In this document: positions 16,456-25,556 of the stretch, piece by piece
Layout: each line of letters begins with the position of its first letter
Position numbering within the stretch: the first letter of the stretch is position 1
From: UBA7985 sp965661545
GTDB lineage: Bacteria; Pseudomonadota; Alphaproteobacteria; UBA7985
Reading direction: 5' to 3'
Assembly (NCBI GenBank): GCA_965661545.1
Contig: CBFIEF010000007.1
Coordinates: 1 to 64,000 of the forward strand
DNA: 64,000 bases
Notes under the pieces: model-generated
Told to the model about the DNA's origin: nothing
What the model saw: the letters and a program-made list of their open reading frames with translations, nothing else
The model's database searches: none
Program-made: the position numbers and the translations under genes

Positions 16456-16496
16456 CATCAGGTGGCAGGATCATTCTTGCCACCTGATGGCTTTTT
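16456..16496 (+). terminator. Intercistronic terminator/attenuator in the TAXI operon
   Basis: Perfect 12-bp stem CATCAGGTGGCA (16456-16467) and TGCCACCTGATG (16478-16489) with a 10-base loop, followed by GC and five T (16492-16496). It lies between the binding-protein stop and the permease start, so partial termination would favour binding-protein mRNA. Confidence 0.88.
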
Positions 16497-16512
16497 ACAT
16501 CTCAGGTAACGT

Positions 16513-18855
16513 ATGACCGAAGCGCCAAAGCAGGAGACGAGGGCCGACCTCTTTCCCAATACAGCCGTTTACATTCTTGCCCTGCTCTTTGTTGGCGCTG
16601 GCATCATTAACAGCACGCCCTTGATCCCGGGTTGGGATGAGCTCTGGCGCGGCCTGACGGGTTACCAAGGCCTGAAGACACGATCATTTTCGACCGAGTG
16701 GTTCTACCCCATCGTCTTTTTGGTGATGATGCTGATCGTCGCCCTGAAGCATTCCATGTGGCGCGCCTGGCGCGGAACACGGCGGGAATGGCTGGGTGTG
16801 TTTATGGATGCGGCGCTGGTTCTGTCATCGTTCGCGATTTCGCTGACATACCTGATTGAGATTGATAGCGTTTGCCTGGTTGATTTGCTCAACGGCGAGC
16901 GTGCAAGGGTCATGGCGGAGACGCTGAAGGCAGAAATCGAATTTGCGGCGCTAATGGGTTTACCCGCGCCAGACACGGTTGAAGACCCCAAATGCATGTC
17001 CACCACTGGCGTTTGGCTGGTGGCGATTGTTGGCGTGTCGATCCTCGTATTCCTTGGATACAACATCAAAGTCTGGGGCTTGCCGCTGGTTCTGGTCTCC
17101 ATCCTTGTGGCGCTTTACACCATCGCAACAGTGCTGGTTTGGTACTTCCACGGCCCGGACGACATCAATAAGTACCTGATGACGAAACTGGGGGGAGAAC
17201 CCCGGACGTTCCTTGACGGTCGACCCAATGTTCATGACGCCTTGGTCAACAACGCGGCAGGCATTCTGGGGCGGTTCATGGATGTCATCATGAACGTGGT
17301 TTTCCCCTACATCATTCTTGGCGCGCTGTTTGGGAAGTCTGCTGGCGGGCAAGTGCTGATCAAGCTGGCTTTCCGCTGGACGCGTCATCTGCGCGGCGGA
17401 CCGGCCCACGCGGCCATCGTCAGCTCCGCCATGTTTGGAACGATCACGGGCGGTCCAGTCGTTAACGTCCTTTCGACGGGCGTTCTAACCATTCCTATGA
17501 TGATCAAACGCGGCTTCTCGCGCGTGTTTGCGGGCGGAATGGAAGCCGCAGCTTCGTCCGGTGGGTCGATCATGCCGCCGGTGATGGGCGTTGCTGCATT
17601 CATCCTCGCGGCCATGACCGCCGTTCCCTATCGCGAAGTCATCATCGCCGCGACCATCCCGGCCATCGCTTACTTCTTCTGCCTGTTCCTCAGCGCGGCG
17701 TTCCAATCGCGCAAACAGGGCATCGAAGCCTCTGGCGCCATCACCGAAGACATGCGCATCAGCCCGCGCGACCTCGTGAACCTGTCCCAAATTGTGCTGC
17801 CCATTCTGCTGATTTTGCTGCTGTTGCTGACACCAAAAGACATGGTGGGTTGCGGGTTCTTTGGCTGGCTTTTTGGCGCAGATGCCCTGATGCAGGATGG
17901 GCGATGCACGGTGAACTCGCTGCCGTGGGTGCTGCAGATTTTCCAGAATTCAGCCGGTTCAGCGGGTGCAACAGGCTGGTGGGCGGCGGCGTTTGTTACC
18001 GTGCTGCTGTTCCTAGATCGCGATTTCCGATCCCAGCCGCGCAGGCTGCTAGACGCCTTGGCTGAGTCTGGGATTACGGTCTCCACGCTGTATCTGATGT
18101 TCTTGGCTGTGACCGTGATTGATGTGTGCTTGAACTTCACCGGACTGTCTAAGTTCGTTGCCATCGACGTTTTGCGCTTCCTGTTGTCTTTTGACCTTGG
18201 CGGCAGTGGCTCGGCCTACTTCCAGTTTTTCGCGCTGGCGATCACCATGCTGCTGGCAATCTTGCTGGGCATGGGCATGCCTGCCGTCCCAGCTTACGTG
18301 AACGTAGCCTTGCTGATGGGGCCATTGCTGGTGGGATTGGGCATCGCGACCTTTACCGCGCACATGTTCATCTTCTACTTCGCCATCGCTTCAGCCATCA
18401 CCCCACCCGTCGCACTGGCTGCCTTTGCCGCTGCGACAATCACCAAAGCCGAACCCATGGCCACAGGCTTCAGCGCCGTGCGGTCAGGGATCGTGATGTT
18501 CGCCATTCCGTTTGTCTTCGCGTTCTACCCCGAGCTGCTGCTCATTGATCAAGCGCTGATCGACCCATCCAGTCCTGCCCGCGCCCCCCTTCCCGGCTAT
18601 GGAAATGGTATTTCGGTCACGAGCCTGCTGTGGCTGCTGGTACGGTTGGTGCTCTCGCTATACTTGGTGGCGAGTGCGCTCACAGGGTTCGACGCGAAGC
18701 GGCTGCTGACCGTCGAGATTGTGCTGCGTCTGGCGCTCGCTGTCGCGGTTCTGACGCGGCCTCAACTGCTGCATCTTAGTGCTATTGCCGTGGCCATTGG
18801 CGTCATCGTTTGGCATTATTGGATGGCGAGACAGACCAAAGCAGCCACAAGCTAA
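16513..18855 (+). CDS. Fused TRAP permease (DctQ-DctM type) for the TAXI system
   Basis: Inner-membrane permease of 780 residues combining the small four-helix and large twelve-helix TRAP subunits. The first 230 residues contain the DctQ-like helices. The remainder holds the DctM-like gate with segments such as PAHAAIVSSAMFGTITGG, GGSIMPPVMGVAAFI and ILLGMGMPAVPAYV. This size and fusion are usual for TAXI-type systems, which use a sodium gradient. It lies 78 bases after the binding protein, and the sulfatase gene starts 33 bases after its stop on the same strand, so all three may be cotranscribed. Confidence 0.92.
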   Translation: MTEAPKQETRADLFPNTAVYILALLFVGAGIINSTPLIPGWDELWRGLTGYQGLKTRSFSTEWFYPIVFLVMMLIVALKHSMWRAWRGTRREWLGVFMDAALVLSSFAISLTYLIEIDSVCLVDLLNGERARVMAETLKAEIEFAALMGLPAPDTVEDPKCMSTTGVWLVAIVGVSILVFLGYNIKVWGLPLVLVSILVALYTIATVLVWYFHGPDDINKYLMTKLGGEPRTFLDGRPNVHDALVNNAAGILGRFMDVIMNVVFPYIILGALFGKSAGGQVLIKLAFRWTRHLRGGPAHAAIVSSAMFGTITGGPVVNVLSTGVLTIPMMIKRGFSRVFAGGMEAAASSGGSIMPPVMGVAAFILAAMTAVPYREVIIAATIPAIAYFFCLFLSAAFQSRKQGIEASGAITEDMRISPRDLVNLSQIVLPILLILLLLLTPKDMVGCGFFGWLFGADALMQDGRCTVNSLPWVLQIFQNSAGSAGATGWWAAAFVTVLLFLDRDFRSQPRRLLDALAESGITVSTLYLMFLAVTVIDVCLNFTGLSKFVAIDVLRFLLSFDLGGSGSAYFQFFALAITMLLAILLGMGMPAVPAYVNVALLMGPLLVGLGIATFTAHMFIFYFAIASAITPPVALAAFAAATITKAEPMATGFSAVRSGIVMFAIPFVFAFYPELLLIDQALIDPSSPARAPLPGYGNGISVTSLLWLLVRLVLSLYLVASALTGFDAKRLLTVEIVLRLALAVAVLTRPQLLHLSAIAVAIGVIVWHYWMARQTKAATS

Positions 18856-18888
18856 AGCACGTCAGCGTTCCGGAGTGAAAACCAAACC

Positions 18889-20451
18889 ATGAGCAAACGG
18901 CCCAACTTCCTGTTTCTCATCACAGATCAACAGCGCGCCGACTGGCTCGGCTGCTACGGGCATCCGGTTCTCCGCACGCCGAACATCGACGCCATCGCTG
19001 CGCGCGGAACGCGGTTTGAGAAGTTCTACACCGCGTCACCGGTGTGCATGCCGAACCGAGCGTCCCTGCTGACCGGGCGCTACCCGAGCCTGCACGGGCT
19101 GCGCTACAACGGGTGCCGCTTGCCGCTGTCGTCGAACACGTTTGTTAATTTGCTGGCTCAAGCCGGTTACAACACCGCGACGATTGGCAAGAGCCACCTG
19201 CAGCCCTTTACCGGCTTGCCCCCCATGGGCCGCGATCCGGAGGTTGAGTCGAACCCCAATGAAGCATGGTTCGATGACCCCGCCGACTACGGCGCAGAAG
19301 AACCAGACCGCTACCGGGCGGATGGTCGATACGAAATCAATACGCCCTACTACGGCTATCAGCACGTCGATATGGTTACCGAGCACGGCGATCGGTGCGG
19401 TGGGCATTACCTGCAATGGTTTCGAGACCAAGCGCCGGACTGGGAAGCCCTGCACGACCCAATGAATGAGCTACCCCACGACTATACGTGCCCGCAGGCC
19501 TACCGCACGCCGGTTCCTGAACACCTTTACCCCACCGCCTTTGTCCGCGACCGTGCGATTGACTACATCCGCGCGCAGGCCAACGCCGACAGCCCGTTCT
19601 TCGCCTTTGTATCGTTCCCAGACCCGCATCATCCGTTTAACCCGCCGGGCAAATATTGGGACATGTACGACCCAGACGATTTCGAGGTGTCCCTCCCCTA
19701 TTCCGCGCACCAGAACCCAACTCCACCGATGCAGTTCCTGCACCACAATTGGAAGAGTGCGGGCAAGCAGATGACGGCACAGACGGCGATGATGCTGGAC
19801 GAGCAACAGCTCAAGGAAGCAATGGCGCTTTCGGCCGGGATGATGGCCTTTGTCGACGACGCCATCGGCGACATCATGCACGCGCTCGAGGAAAGTGGCG
19901 CATTGGACAACACGGTGGTTTGCTACAACTCCGATCACGGCGACTACTTGGGCGACTACAACATGTTGCTCAAAGGCGCGCTGCAGTTCCAGAGCATCAC
20001 ACGAGTGCCTTTCATTTGGTCGGATCCCTCCAGCCGAGAACCCAGCACCACTGACGCACTCGCTTCGACCGTCGACATCGGTGCGACCATCCTCGAACGC
20101 GCGGGCCTGCGCCCCTATAACGGCGATCAGGGCGTCAGCTTTGGCGACGCGTTGACCGGCGGCGCGGGGCAGCGTGACGAGGTGCTGGTCGAGTACAATG
20201 ATGGCGGCAAGCGGCTGGGCTTCCCCAAGGCCTCCCGCGTGCGGTCTGTCATCACCAGCGGATGGCGCTATACGATGTATCTCGATCAGGATTGGGGGGA
20301 GCTATATGACCTCGAAAACGATCCGCGAGAGACCCACAATCTTTGGGACATTCCCGCCTATGCCGCCGAGCGTGCGCGACTGGCCGAGCGGTTGAACCAC
20401 CTGCTCACGGCACAAATGGATGAAAGCCCGCTGTCGGATCGGCTGGCCTAA
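18889..20451 (+). CDS. Type I sulfatase (alkaline-phosphatase superfamily)
   Basis: Sulfatase or related phosphonate-ester hydrolase of 520 residues. N-terminal NFLFLITDQQRADWLGCYG supplies the metal-binding Asp residues. The signature CMPNRASLLTG (about residues 47-57) fits C-x-P-x-R, in which Cys is matured to formylglycine. Further catalytic positions are GKSHLQ, FPDPHHPF and NSDHGDYLGDYN. No signal peptide is visible, so it probably acts in the cytoplasm on an imported sulfate ester. It follows the TAXI-TRAP genes on the same strand and converges with the amidohydrolase, with 9 bases between stops. The substrate is not predictable; choline sulfate, aryl sulfates and phosphonate monoesters are all possible. 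No anaerobic maturase is seen in the window. Confidence 0.9.
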   Translation: MSKRPNFLFLITDQQRADWLGCYGHPVLRTPNIDAIAARGTRFEKFYTASPVCMPNRASLLTGRYPSLHGLRYNGCRLPLSSNTFVNLLAQAGYNTATIGKSHLQPFTGLPPMGRDPEVESNPNEAWFDDPADYGAEEPDRYRADGRYEINTPYYGYQHVDMVTEHGDRCGGHYLQWFRDQAPDWEALHDPMNELPHDYTCPQAYRTPVPEHLYPTAFVRDRAIDYIRAQANADSPFFAFVSFPDPHHPFNPPGKYWDMYDPDDFEVSLPYSAHQNPTPPMQFLHHNWKSAGKQMTAQTAMMLDEQQLKEAMALSAGMMAFVDDAIGDIMHALEESGALDNTVVCYNSDHGDYLGDYNMLLKGALQFQSITRVPFIWSDPSSREPSTTDALASTVDIGATILERAGLRPYNGDQGVSFGDALTGGAGQRDEVLVEYNDGGKRLGFPKASRVRSVITSGWRYTMYLDQDWGELYDLENDPRETHNLWDIPAYAAERARLAERLNHLLTAQMDESPLSDRLA

Positions 20452-20460
20452 GTCACGCGC

Positions 20461-22107
20461 TTATCGTGCAAAGACGGTCTGGCTCTTCCATACGGTTTCT
20501 CGCACTTCAACAGCAGCGATTTCCGCCGGGCTAAGGCTTTCCAGCGGGGCATCCAACACGATAAAATCTGCTGACTTTCCAACGCTGATTGAACCCGTCT
20601 CCTCGCCCATCCGCAACGAATGCGCACCGTTGATGGTGAACAGCGGCAAGGCCTGATCCAGTGTAATCGCCTGCTCTGGACCCAGGGAACCGGGGTAGTT
20701 CCCAAACGGATCTTGGCGCGAGATCATCCCGGCGAGGCCTATCCATGGGTTCGGATCCGGCGACGCTGCCGGCCAGTCAGAGGCATAGGTAACATTGATG
20801 TTGGCATTCAAATAATCCCGCAGCGCGTGGCACCGGGAAACGCGATCCTCGCCGAGTAGGGCGGTCTGCGCTTGGGTGGCTGGGTTGGGATACCAGAGCT
20901 TAGGTGACACTTCCGCGACCGCATCAAGCACGCTGAAGCGGCCTAAGTCCTCGATGCGAATGAAGGGCGCGTGGGCGATCTCGTGACGGAGACCGCTGGA
21001 TCCGTTTTCCCGGCGTGCCGCCTCGATCCCATCCAAGCCCCGCCGAATGGCGTTATCCCCGACTGCATGCATCTTTACCGTAAAGCCACGCCGATCCAGC
21101 TCCGTGATTTCCTGCGCGATGGCTTCAGGGGTCAGCAGCAAGATAGCATCTGCGTCATGGTTATCTGCGTCGTAACCAGAGGCCGCTAGATAGGGCTCCG
21201 TGAAGGACGCGGTAAAGCCCGGCGCGACACCGTCCAAGAACAGCTTGGCAAAGTCCGTGCGCACGTTGGGCGACGCGTAGACCCTGCGCCAGCGTTCCAT
21301 TTCGTCATAGGGAATCATCTCCGGCACCAAAGGGCTTTGACGGACCAAGTGCGCGGCCATGTGCAGGGTTAAATCCCCGCGCTGGTCGGCGGCTTGATAG
21401 GCGGCCAAATCGGTTTCAATAGCCATCGGCTCCTTGAACGCAGTAAAGCCTAAGCGATTGAACCGCTCGACAAAGTACCGGGTCGCTCGGGCGAGTTCTT
21501 CAGGGGTATGAGTGAACAGCCGCCGGACCGGTGCACAGGCGGTTTCGGCCAAGATGCCATTCGGCGCACCCGTCTTTGGATCGCGCTCGATGATGCCGCC
21601 TTCGATGTCCTCGATCCCGTCGTGGAGCCCAGCGAGCTCCAAAGCCCGCGAATTGCACCACAGCAAATGCTTCGTTACGTCGGCCAAGGCGATCGGCACC
21701 TCGGTCGAGATCGCATCCAGCGCCGCGCGGGGGCTTGCGCCCATTTTGGGCCGCATATCATGACGCCATGGGCCGCCCGTGATCATCGCATCTCCGCTTG
21801 AGCGCGCCACACGCTGCTTCACCGTCGCAACCAGCTCGCCATAGGCGGCACCATAGTTGACGTTGACCTCATACAGATCCTGACACGCACCCCACAGGGC
21901 ATGGGTGTGACTCTCGACAAAACCGGGGAGAACCGTGCGTCCGCCTAGATCAACCGCTCGCGTCTCTGGTCCACTGAGATTCAGGACGTCCGTGTCCCGA
22001 CCAACCGCGATGATCTTCCCGTCCTTGGACGCGAGTGCTGTTGCAGCAGGGACGCTAGGGTCCAGGGTTCGGATCACAGCGTTGAACCAAATCTTATCTG
22101 CCCGCAT
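20461..22107 (-). CDS. YtcJ-like amidohydrolase
   Basis: Metal-dependent amidohydrolase (TIM barrel) of 548 residues, of the YtcJ/exoenzyme-regulatory type. The metal motif ESHTHALWG is near residue 65. Later conserved positions include KMHAVGDNAIRRGLDG and YASDWPAASPDPNPW. The ending GKSADFIVLD is typical of the small beta-sandwich that closes these enzymes. No signal peptide. It lies on the minus strand between two plus-strand sulfatases; the start at 22107 leaves 173 bases to the next gene. It probably hydrolyses an amide or a cyclic amide linked to the same substrate class, but that is inference. Confidence 0.87.
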   Translation of the reverse strand: MRADKIWFNAVIRTLDPSVPAATALASKDGKIIAVGRDTDVLNLSGPETRAVDLGGRTVLPGFVESHTHALWGACQDLYEVNVNYGAAYGELVATVKQRVARSSGDAMITGGPWRHDMRPKMGASPRAALDAISTEVPIALADVTKHLLWCNSRALELAGLHDGIEDIEGGIIERDPKTGAPNGILAETACAPVRRLFTHTPEELARATRYFVERFNRLGFTAFKEPMAIETDLAAYQAADQRGDLTLHMAAHLVRQSPLVPEMIPYDEMERWRRVYASPNVRTDFAKLFLDGVAPGFTASFTEPYLAASGYDADNHDADAILLLTPEAIAQEITELDRRGFTVKMHAVGDNAIRRGLDGIEAARRENGSSGLRHEIAHAPFIRIEDLGRFSVLDAVAEVSPKLWYPNPATQAQTALLGEDRVSRCHALRDYLNANINVTYASDWPAASPDPNPWIGLAGMISRQDPFGNYPGSLGPEQAITLDQALPLFTINGAHSLRMGEETGSISVGKSADFIVLDAPLESLSPAEIAAVEVRETVWKSQTVFAR

Positions 22108-22280
22108 GAGCCTTTACTCCTAACGTTCGATGGCCTGCCAAAAACGCTAACACATCCGACGCCATGCCTACATTTGTTTTGATATCTTGCTTCTTTGCAG
22201 AGAATTCGATCATCAAAGGGCTAAAGTTCGGGATACAGTATCTGGCGTGTAGAGGCCTTAGAACGAAGGGTTTGGAAATC

Positions 22281-23750
22281 ATGGTGCGTCCTAACATTGT
22301 GTTGATCATGGCGGACAATCAGCCAGCAGACCTGCTCGGCTGCTACGGCAACGACGAAGTACAGACGCCGCACCTTGATGCCTTGGCCCAACGCGGACAG
22401 CGGTTCGATCAGGCGTTCTGCGTCAATGCCATGTGCTCACCCTGCCGGGCTTCTGTCCTCACCGGACTCATGCCGAGCCAGCATGGGCTGCACAACTGGC
22501 TGGACGACCGCCTGATGGATCAATGGCCGCAGAATTGGTCAGCCATCGCCGAATTCGTCAACCTGCCGACCATCATCAAGAACGCAGGCTACACCACGGC
22601 TCTGATTGGAAAGTTCCATCTGGGCGTTCCGTTTGTCCCGCAGTTGGCCTTTGATCATTGGGTTACTTTTACCCACGGACATACGACCAGCTTTTACGAT
22701 AACGAGGTGATAGACGACTACAATCGATATCGCTTCACCGGTCACACGGTCGATTTCTTCACGCAAAAGACAATCGAGTTCTTGGAACATCAAGCCGGCA
22801 AGGATGACCCCTTCTTCGCCTTTGTCCCTTACAACGGGCCCTATGGTCATTGGCCTGCGATCAAAGGTCGGGCTGAAAACGAATTTGCGGCGCTCTATGA
22901 CAATAGCGATATGCACTCCATTCCCCGCGAAGGGTTAAGTGCAGAGGTGCTGGAGCGCTTTGGTCTCAGGGTTCAATCGGGTGGGGTGCGGGAGCAGTTC
23001 AAAGGGCCGCTGCTGCTTCCCAATAACGTCGATTCTCTGCGAAACTATTTCAGTCAGGTCTCACTCATAGATCATGGTGTTGGGCAAATCGTGCAAAGCC
23101 TTGATCGGCTTGGTTTGGATAACAACACCATCGTGATTTATACCGCCGATCATGGCTTCTCACTCGGTCACAATGGTGTCTGGGGCCACGGCGCAGCGGC
23201 TTTTCCAGCCAGCGCGCACCGGCCTTCCTACCATATCCCCTTGATTGTCGCCGGTGGCCCGGTGCAGGCAGCAGGGCCGCAGTCAAGTTTGGTCAGCCAG
23301 ATCGACCTTTTTCCCACTCTAACATCTTTGGTTGGCGCACAAGCAGCCGCGCCTTCACTTTCCAGCAGTGCCCAAGACCTCGCGCCCACCCTGACCAAAG
23401 GCGCGACGCCCACCGCTGATGCTGTGTTTATGGAGCAAGAGGAAACCCGCGCGATCCGAACCGAGGACTGGCTGTACGCCGCACGGTTCAAAGGCGCGCC
23501 GTCGTTTACCATGCGCGATGAGCTGTACGACCTGCGCGCAGATCCGCTCGAGAAAAACAATCTCATCGAAGATCCGGAATACGCTGCAACAGCCACGGCG
23601 CTGGAAGGGCAGATCGAAGCGTTTTTCGCTGATTACTCCGCCCCGGCCTACGATCTTTGGAACGGCGGCAGCGCGAAATCTAACGTGACGTACGACAAGC
23701 TTTGGATCGATGCTTGGGGATCAGATTGGCAGCCGAAGATCAGCGGTTAA
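22281..23750 (+). CDS. Type I sulfatase, second copy
   Basis: Sulfatase of 489 residues from the ATG at 22281 (MVRPNIVLIMADNQ), with AAGGG 10 bases upstream. An upstream in-frame start at 22164 adds residues not seen in the family. The formylglycine signature is CSPCRASVLTG, fitting C-x-P-x-R with a second Cys. Other active-site positions are GKFHLGV and YTADHGFSLGHNG. No signal peptide, so cytoplasmic action is likely. It is only distantly similar to the sulfatase at 18889, so the pair probably serves different esters and is not a recent duplication. Its stop overlaps the convergent ChaC-like gene by 4 bases. Confidence 0.9.
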   Translation: MVRPNIVLIMADNQPADLLGCYGNDEVQTPHLDALAQRGQRFDQAFCVNAMCSPCRASVLTGLMPSQHGLHNWLDDRLMDQWPQNWSAIAEFVNLPTIIKNAGYTTALIGKFHLGVPFVPQLAFDHWVTFTHGHTTSFYDNEVIDDYNRYRFTGHTVDFFTQKTIEFLEHQAGKDDPFFAFVPYNGPYGHWPAIKGRAENEFAALYDNSDMHSIPREGLSAEVLERFGLRVQSGGVREQFKGPLLLPNNVDSLRNYFSQVSLIDHGVGQIVQSLDRLGLDNNTIVIYTADHGFSLGHNGVWGHGAAAFPASAHRPSYHIPLIVAGGPVQAAGPQSSLVSQIDLFPTLTSLVGAQAAAPSLSSSAQDLAPTLTKGATPTADAVFMEQEETRAIRTEDWLYAARFKGAPSFTMRDELYDLRADPLEKNNLIEDPEYAATATALEGQIEAFFADYSAPAYDLWNGGSAKSNVTYDKLWIDAWGSDWQPKISG

Positions 23751-24478
23751 GCAGCCTCTTCTTCTTGCCGAAAATCCAGTGCTGCGCTGAGCAGGGCCGA
23801 TGCATCTTCGTCCTTGATTCCCAAGTTTTCGAGCTGAGTGACCGTGCTTTGCAGGTACTCCAAACTGCTGCCCAGTATCCCCTTACCCGTGGCGGCAAAA
23901 CGGATTTGCTCATCGCGGTCAATGTCAGGCTGCATATGAGGTTGCTCGTGGTCCGCAAGGAAGCTGAGCGCTACTGTTTGCACGCCATCGACCACAACCG
24001 GAATAAAGCGCGCCAAATAGCCGGGGGCAATCATTTCACGGCGAAACAGAATCTCGGTTTCCCGATCCACGCAGTCCGCTGCGATCCGGAACACAAGACC
24101 ATCACAGCCCTGCCCCAGGTCCAAAGCCGCCATGACGCCAGGCGCCTCACTGCTGCCGCGACCGCCCTTGTCATCAACAAGGATAAAGCGACGCTCATGC
24201 TCAGGCGCGCAGGCCCGTCGTACTTCGGTGAACTCCAAGGCCGGATCCCACATGAGTGAGCCATAGCCGAAAACATAAAGATCGCCCTTATGCCCCTTCA
24301 ACGCCTCTGCCCGCAGGCCTTCACGCGTTTCGTTGTCATGAAATTCGATGGTCAATTCCTGACCACTGGCCGCAATCTGCGCTTTAATCTTTTCCGTGGT
24401 AATTGTGCGAAAGAATGACTCTACGCATGGTTTTACAAGCGAACGCAATTCGGGGTGATGGCGAAATGGGTCAGTCAT
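23747..24478 (-). CDS. ChaC-like gamma-glutamylcyclotransferase
   Basis: Predicted glutathione-specific gamma-glutamylcyclotransferase of 243 residues, releasing 5-oxoproline and Cys-Gly from glutathione. The ChaC core begins at about residue 85 with YVFGYGSLMWDP, the substrate-binding YGSL loop. The Arg-rich segment ERRFILVDDKGGRGS and DGLVFRI follow in family order. The first 80 residues are an extra N-terminal extension. The cytoplasmic enzyme may adjust thiol pools. It is convergent with the second sulfatase (4-base stop overlap) and lies 103 bases upstream of the SDR gene on the same strand. An AT-rich TTATAAAAG just upstream may contain its -10 box. Confidence 0.85.
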   Translation of the reverse strand: MTDPFRHHPELRSLVKPCVESFFRTITTEKIKAQIAASGQELTIEFHDNETREGLRAEALKGHKGDLYVFGYGSLMWDPALEFTEVRRACAPEHERRFILVDDKGGRGSSEAPGVMAALDLGQGCDGLVFRIAADCVDRETEILFRREMIAPGYLARFIPVVVDGVQTVALSFLADHEQPHMQPDIDRDEQIRFAATGKGILGSSLEYLQSTVTQLENLGIKDEDASALLSAALDFRQEEEAA

Positions 24479-24581
24479 TCTTGATGTCCAGCTCAGGAGT
24501 TAGTCGAATTTTTCATACTTTTATAATCATTTTGCACTAAAACTCTAGGCGTTTTTGAATTCCATTGGGACCGCGGCTTTT

Positions 24582-25292
24582 TCACCACGGGATTAGCGCA
24601 CCCTTGTAGTCAGCAAACAGGGCGGTTTGCTCCAACGTGAGCGAAGCGACAACCTGGCAAATGCCCTTGGCGCTGGTCTCAGCAGTGATGAGAGCACCTT
24701 CGCCGCCTGAATCAGTTTGAACCCAGCCGGGGCTGATGGAGGCAAGGGTGATTCCATCGTCGAACAGATCAATCGACATCGACTTAATGGCTTGGTTAAG
24801 CGCTGTGCGGCAGGTGCGGTTCATGTACATGGCACCGCCGGTGTTATCCGCAATCGATGCTGGTTTGGAGGTGATGAAAACCATCTTTTTCTCCACTCCC
24901 AGCATCACGTTCGAATGAAGCGCCTGTGCGAGCAAAACCGGACCAATGGCATTTGCTCGAAACACCTCGATCCACAAATCAGAATCCAGCCCACCAAAGA
25001 CGTTCTTGTCAGACGCACTGGAATAACCAACCGCCGTGCCCGCGTTGTTGATGAAGATATCAATTGGCTGGCCTTTGAGCTGCGTCGCGAGGGTCGCAAT
25101 GCTCGCTTCATCAATCAGCTCCATCTCATAAATGGACAGTTTTCCAGCATGGGTCTCACCCAGCGCCTTCAAAGCATCGGCCTTCGCTGCGTTTCGACAC
25201 GTCCCGATAACATCATGACCAGCGCTTAAGTATTCACGGACCAACTCAAGCCCTACGCCCTTGTTTGTTCCTGTAATAAACACGGTTGCCAT
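24582..25292 (-). CDS. Short-chain dehydrogenase/reductase family protein with altered active site
   Basis: Classical-size SDR of 236 residues. The ATG at 25292 (MATVFITG) has AAGGAA upstream and places the Rossmann motif TGTNKGVGLE at residues 8-17. NAG in FINNAGTAVG is also present. Where the family carries YxxxK, this protein reads MYMNRTCRTALN: aligned on the following ALN, the catalytic Tyr is Asn and the Lys is Arg. Normal oxidoreductase chemistry is therefore doubtful, and it may be a binding or regulatory protein or a decaying gene. It is divergent from the TetR gene, with 264 bases between starts. Confidence 0.82.
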   Translation of the reverse strand: MATVFITGTNKGVGLELVREYLSAGHDVIGTCRNAAKADALKALGETHAGKLSIYEMELIDEASIATLATQLKGQPIDIFINNAGTAVGYSSASDKNVFGGLDSDLWIEVFRANAIGPVLLAQALHSNVMLGVEKKMVFITSKPASIADNTGGAMYMNRTCRTALNQAIKSMSIDLFDDGITLASISPGWVQTDSGGEGALITAETSAKGICQVVASLTLEQTALFADYKGALIPW

Positions 25293-25523
25293 TTCTTGAG
25301 TTCCTTCACGTTGGTTTGTTGCCAAAACGATAACCAACGAGCCAGACGCCTGTAAACGAGACCTCGATCAATTTACCTCCGAAAATAGAAAATTTATTGG
25401 AAAAGTGAGCTTCTTGGCTCCCACTGAGTCCACAATTCATTCACAGCAAATCTATTTATTCGAAATAATTCGTTTTTCTCAAGTTGTTCACAGCAACGGT
25501 GGAGTCGATACAAGACAATTTAT

Positions 25524-25541
25524 TGACTGATCGATCAGTCA
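25524..25541. promoter_or_regulatory. 18-bp palindromic TetR operator
   Basis: TGACTGATCGATCAGTCA is a perfect 18-bp palindrome ending 15 bases before the ATG of the TetR gene. It resembles the TGAC(T/C)GATCG-type palindromes bound by many TetR regulators. It overlaps a TTGACT (25523-25528) and sits just before TATAAC (25543-25548), so binding would block transcription of the tetR-TRAP operon and perhaps of the divergent SDR gene. Confidence 0.85.
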
Positions 25542-25556
25542 GTATAACGTAATCAA

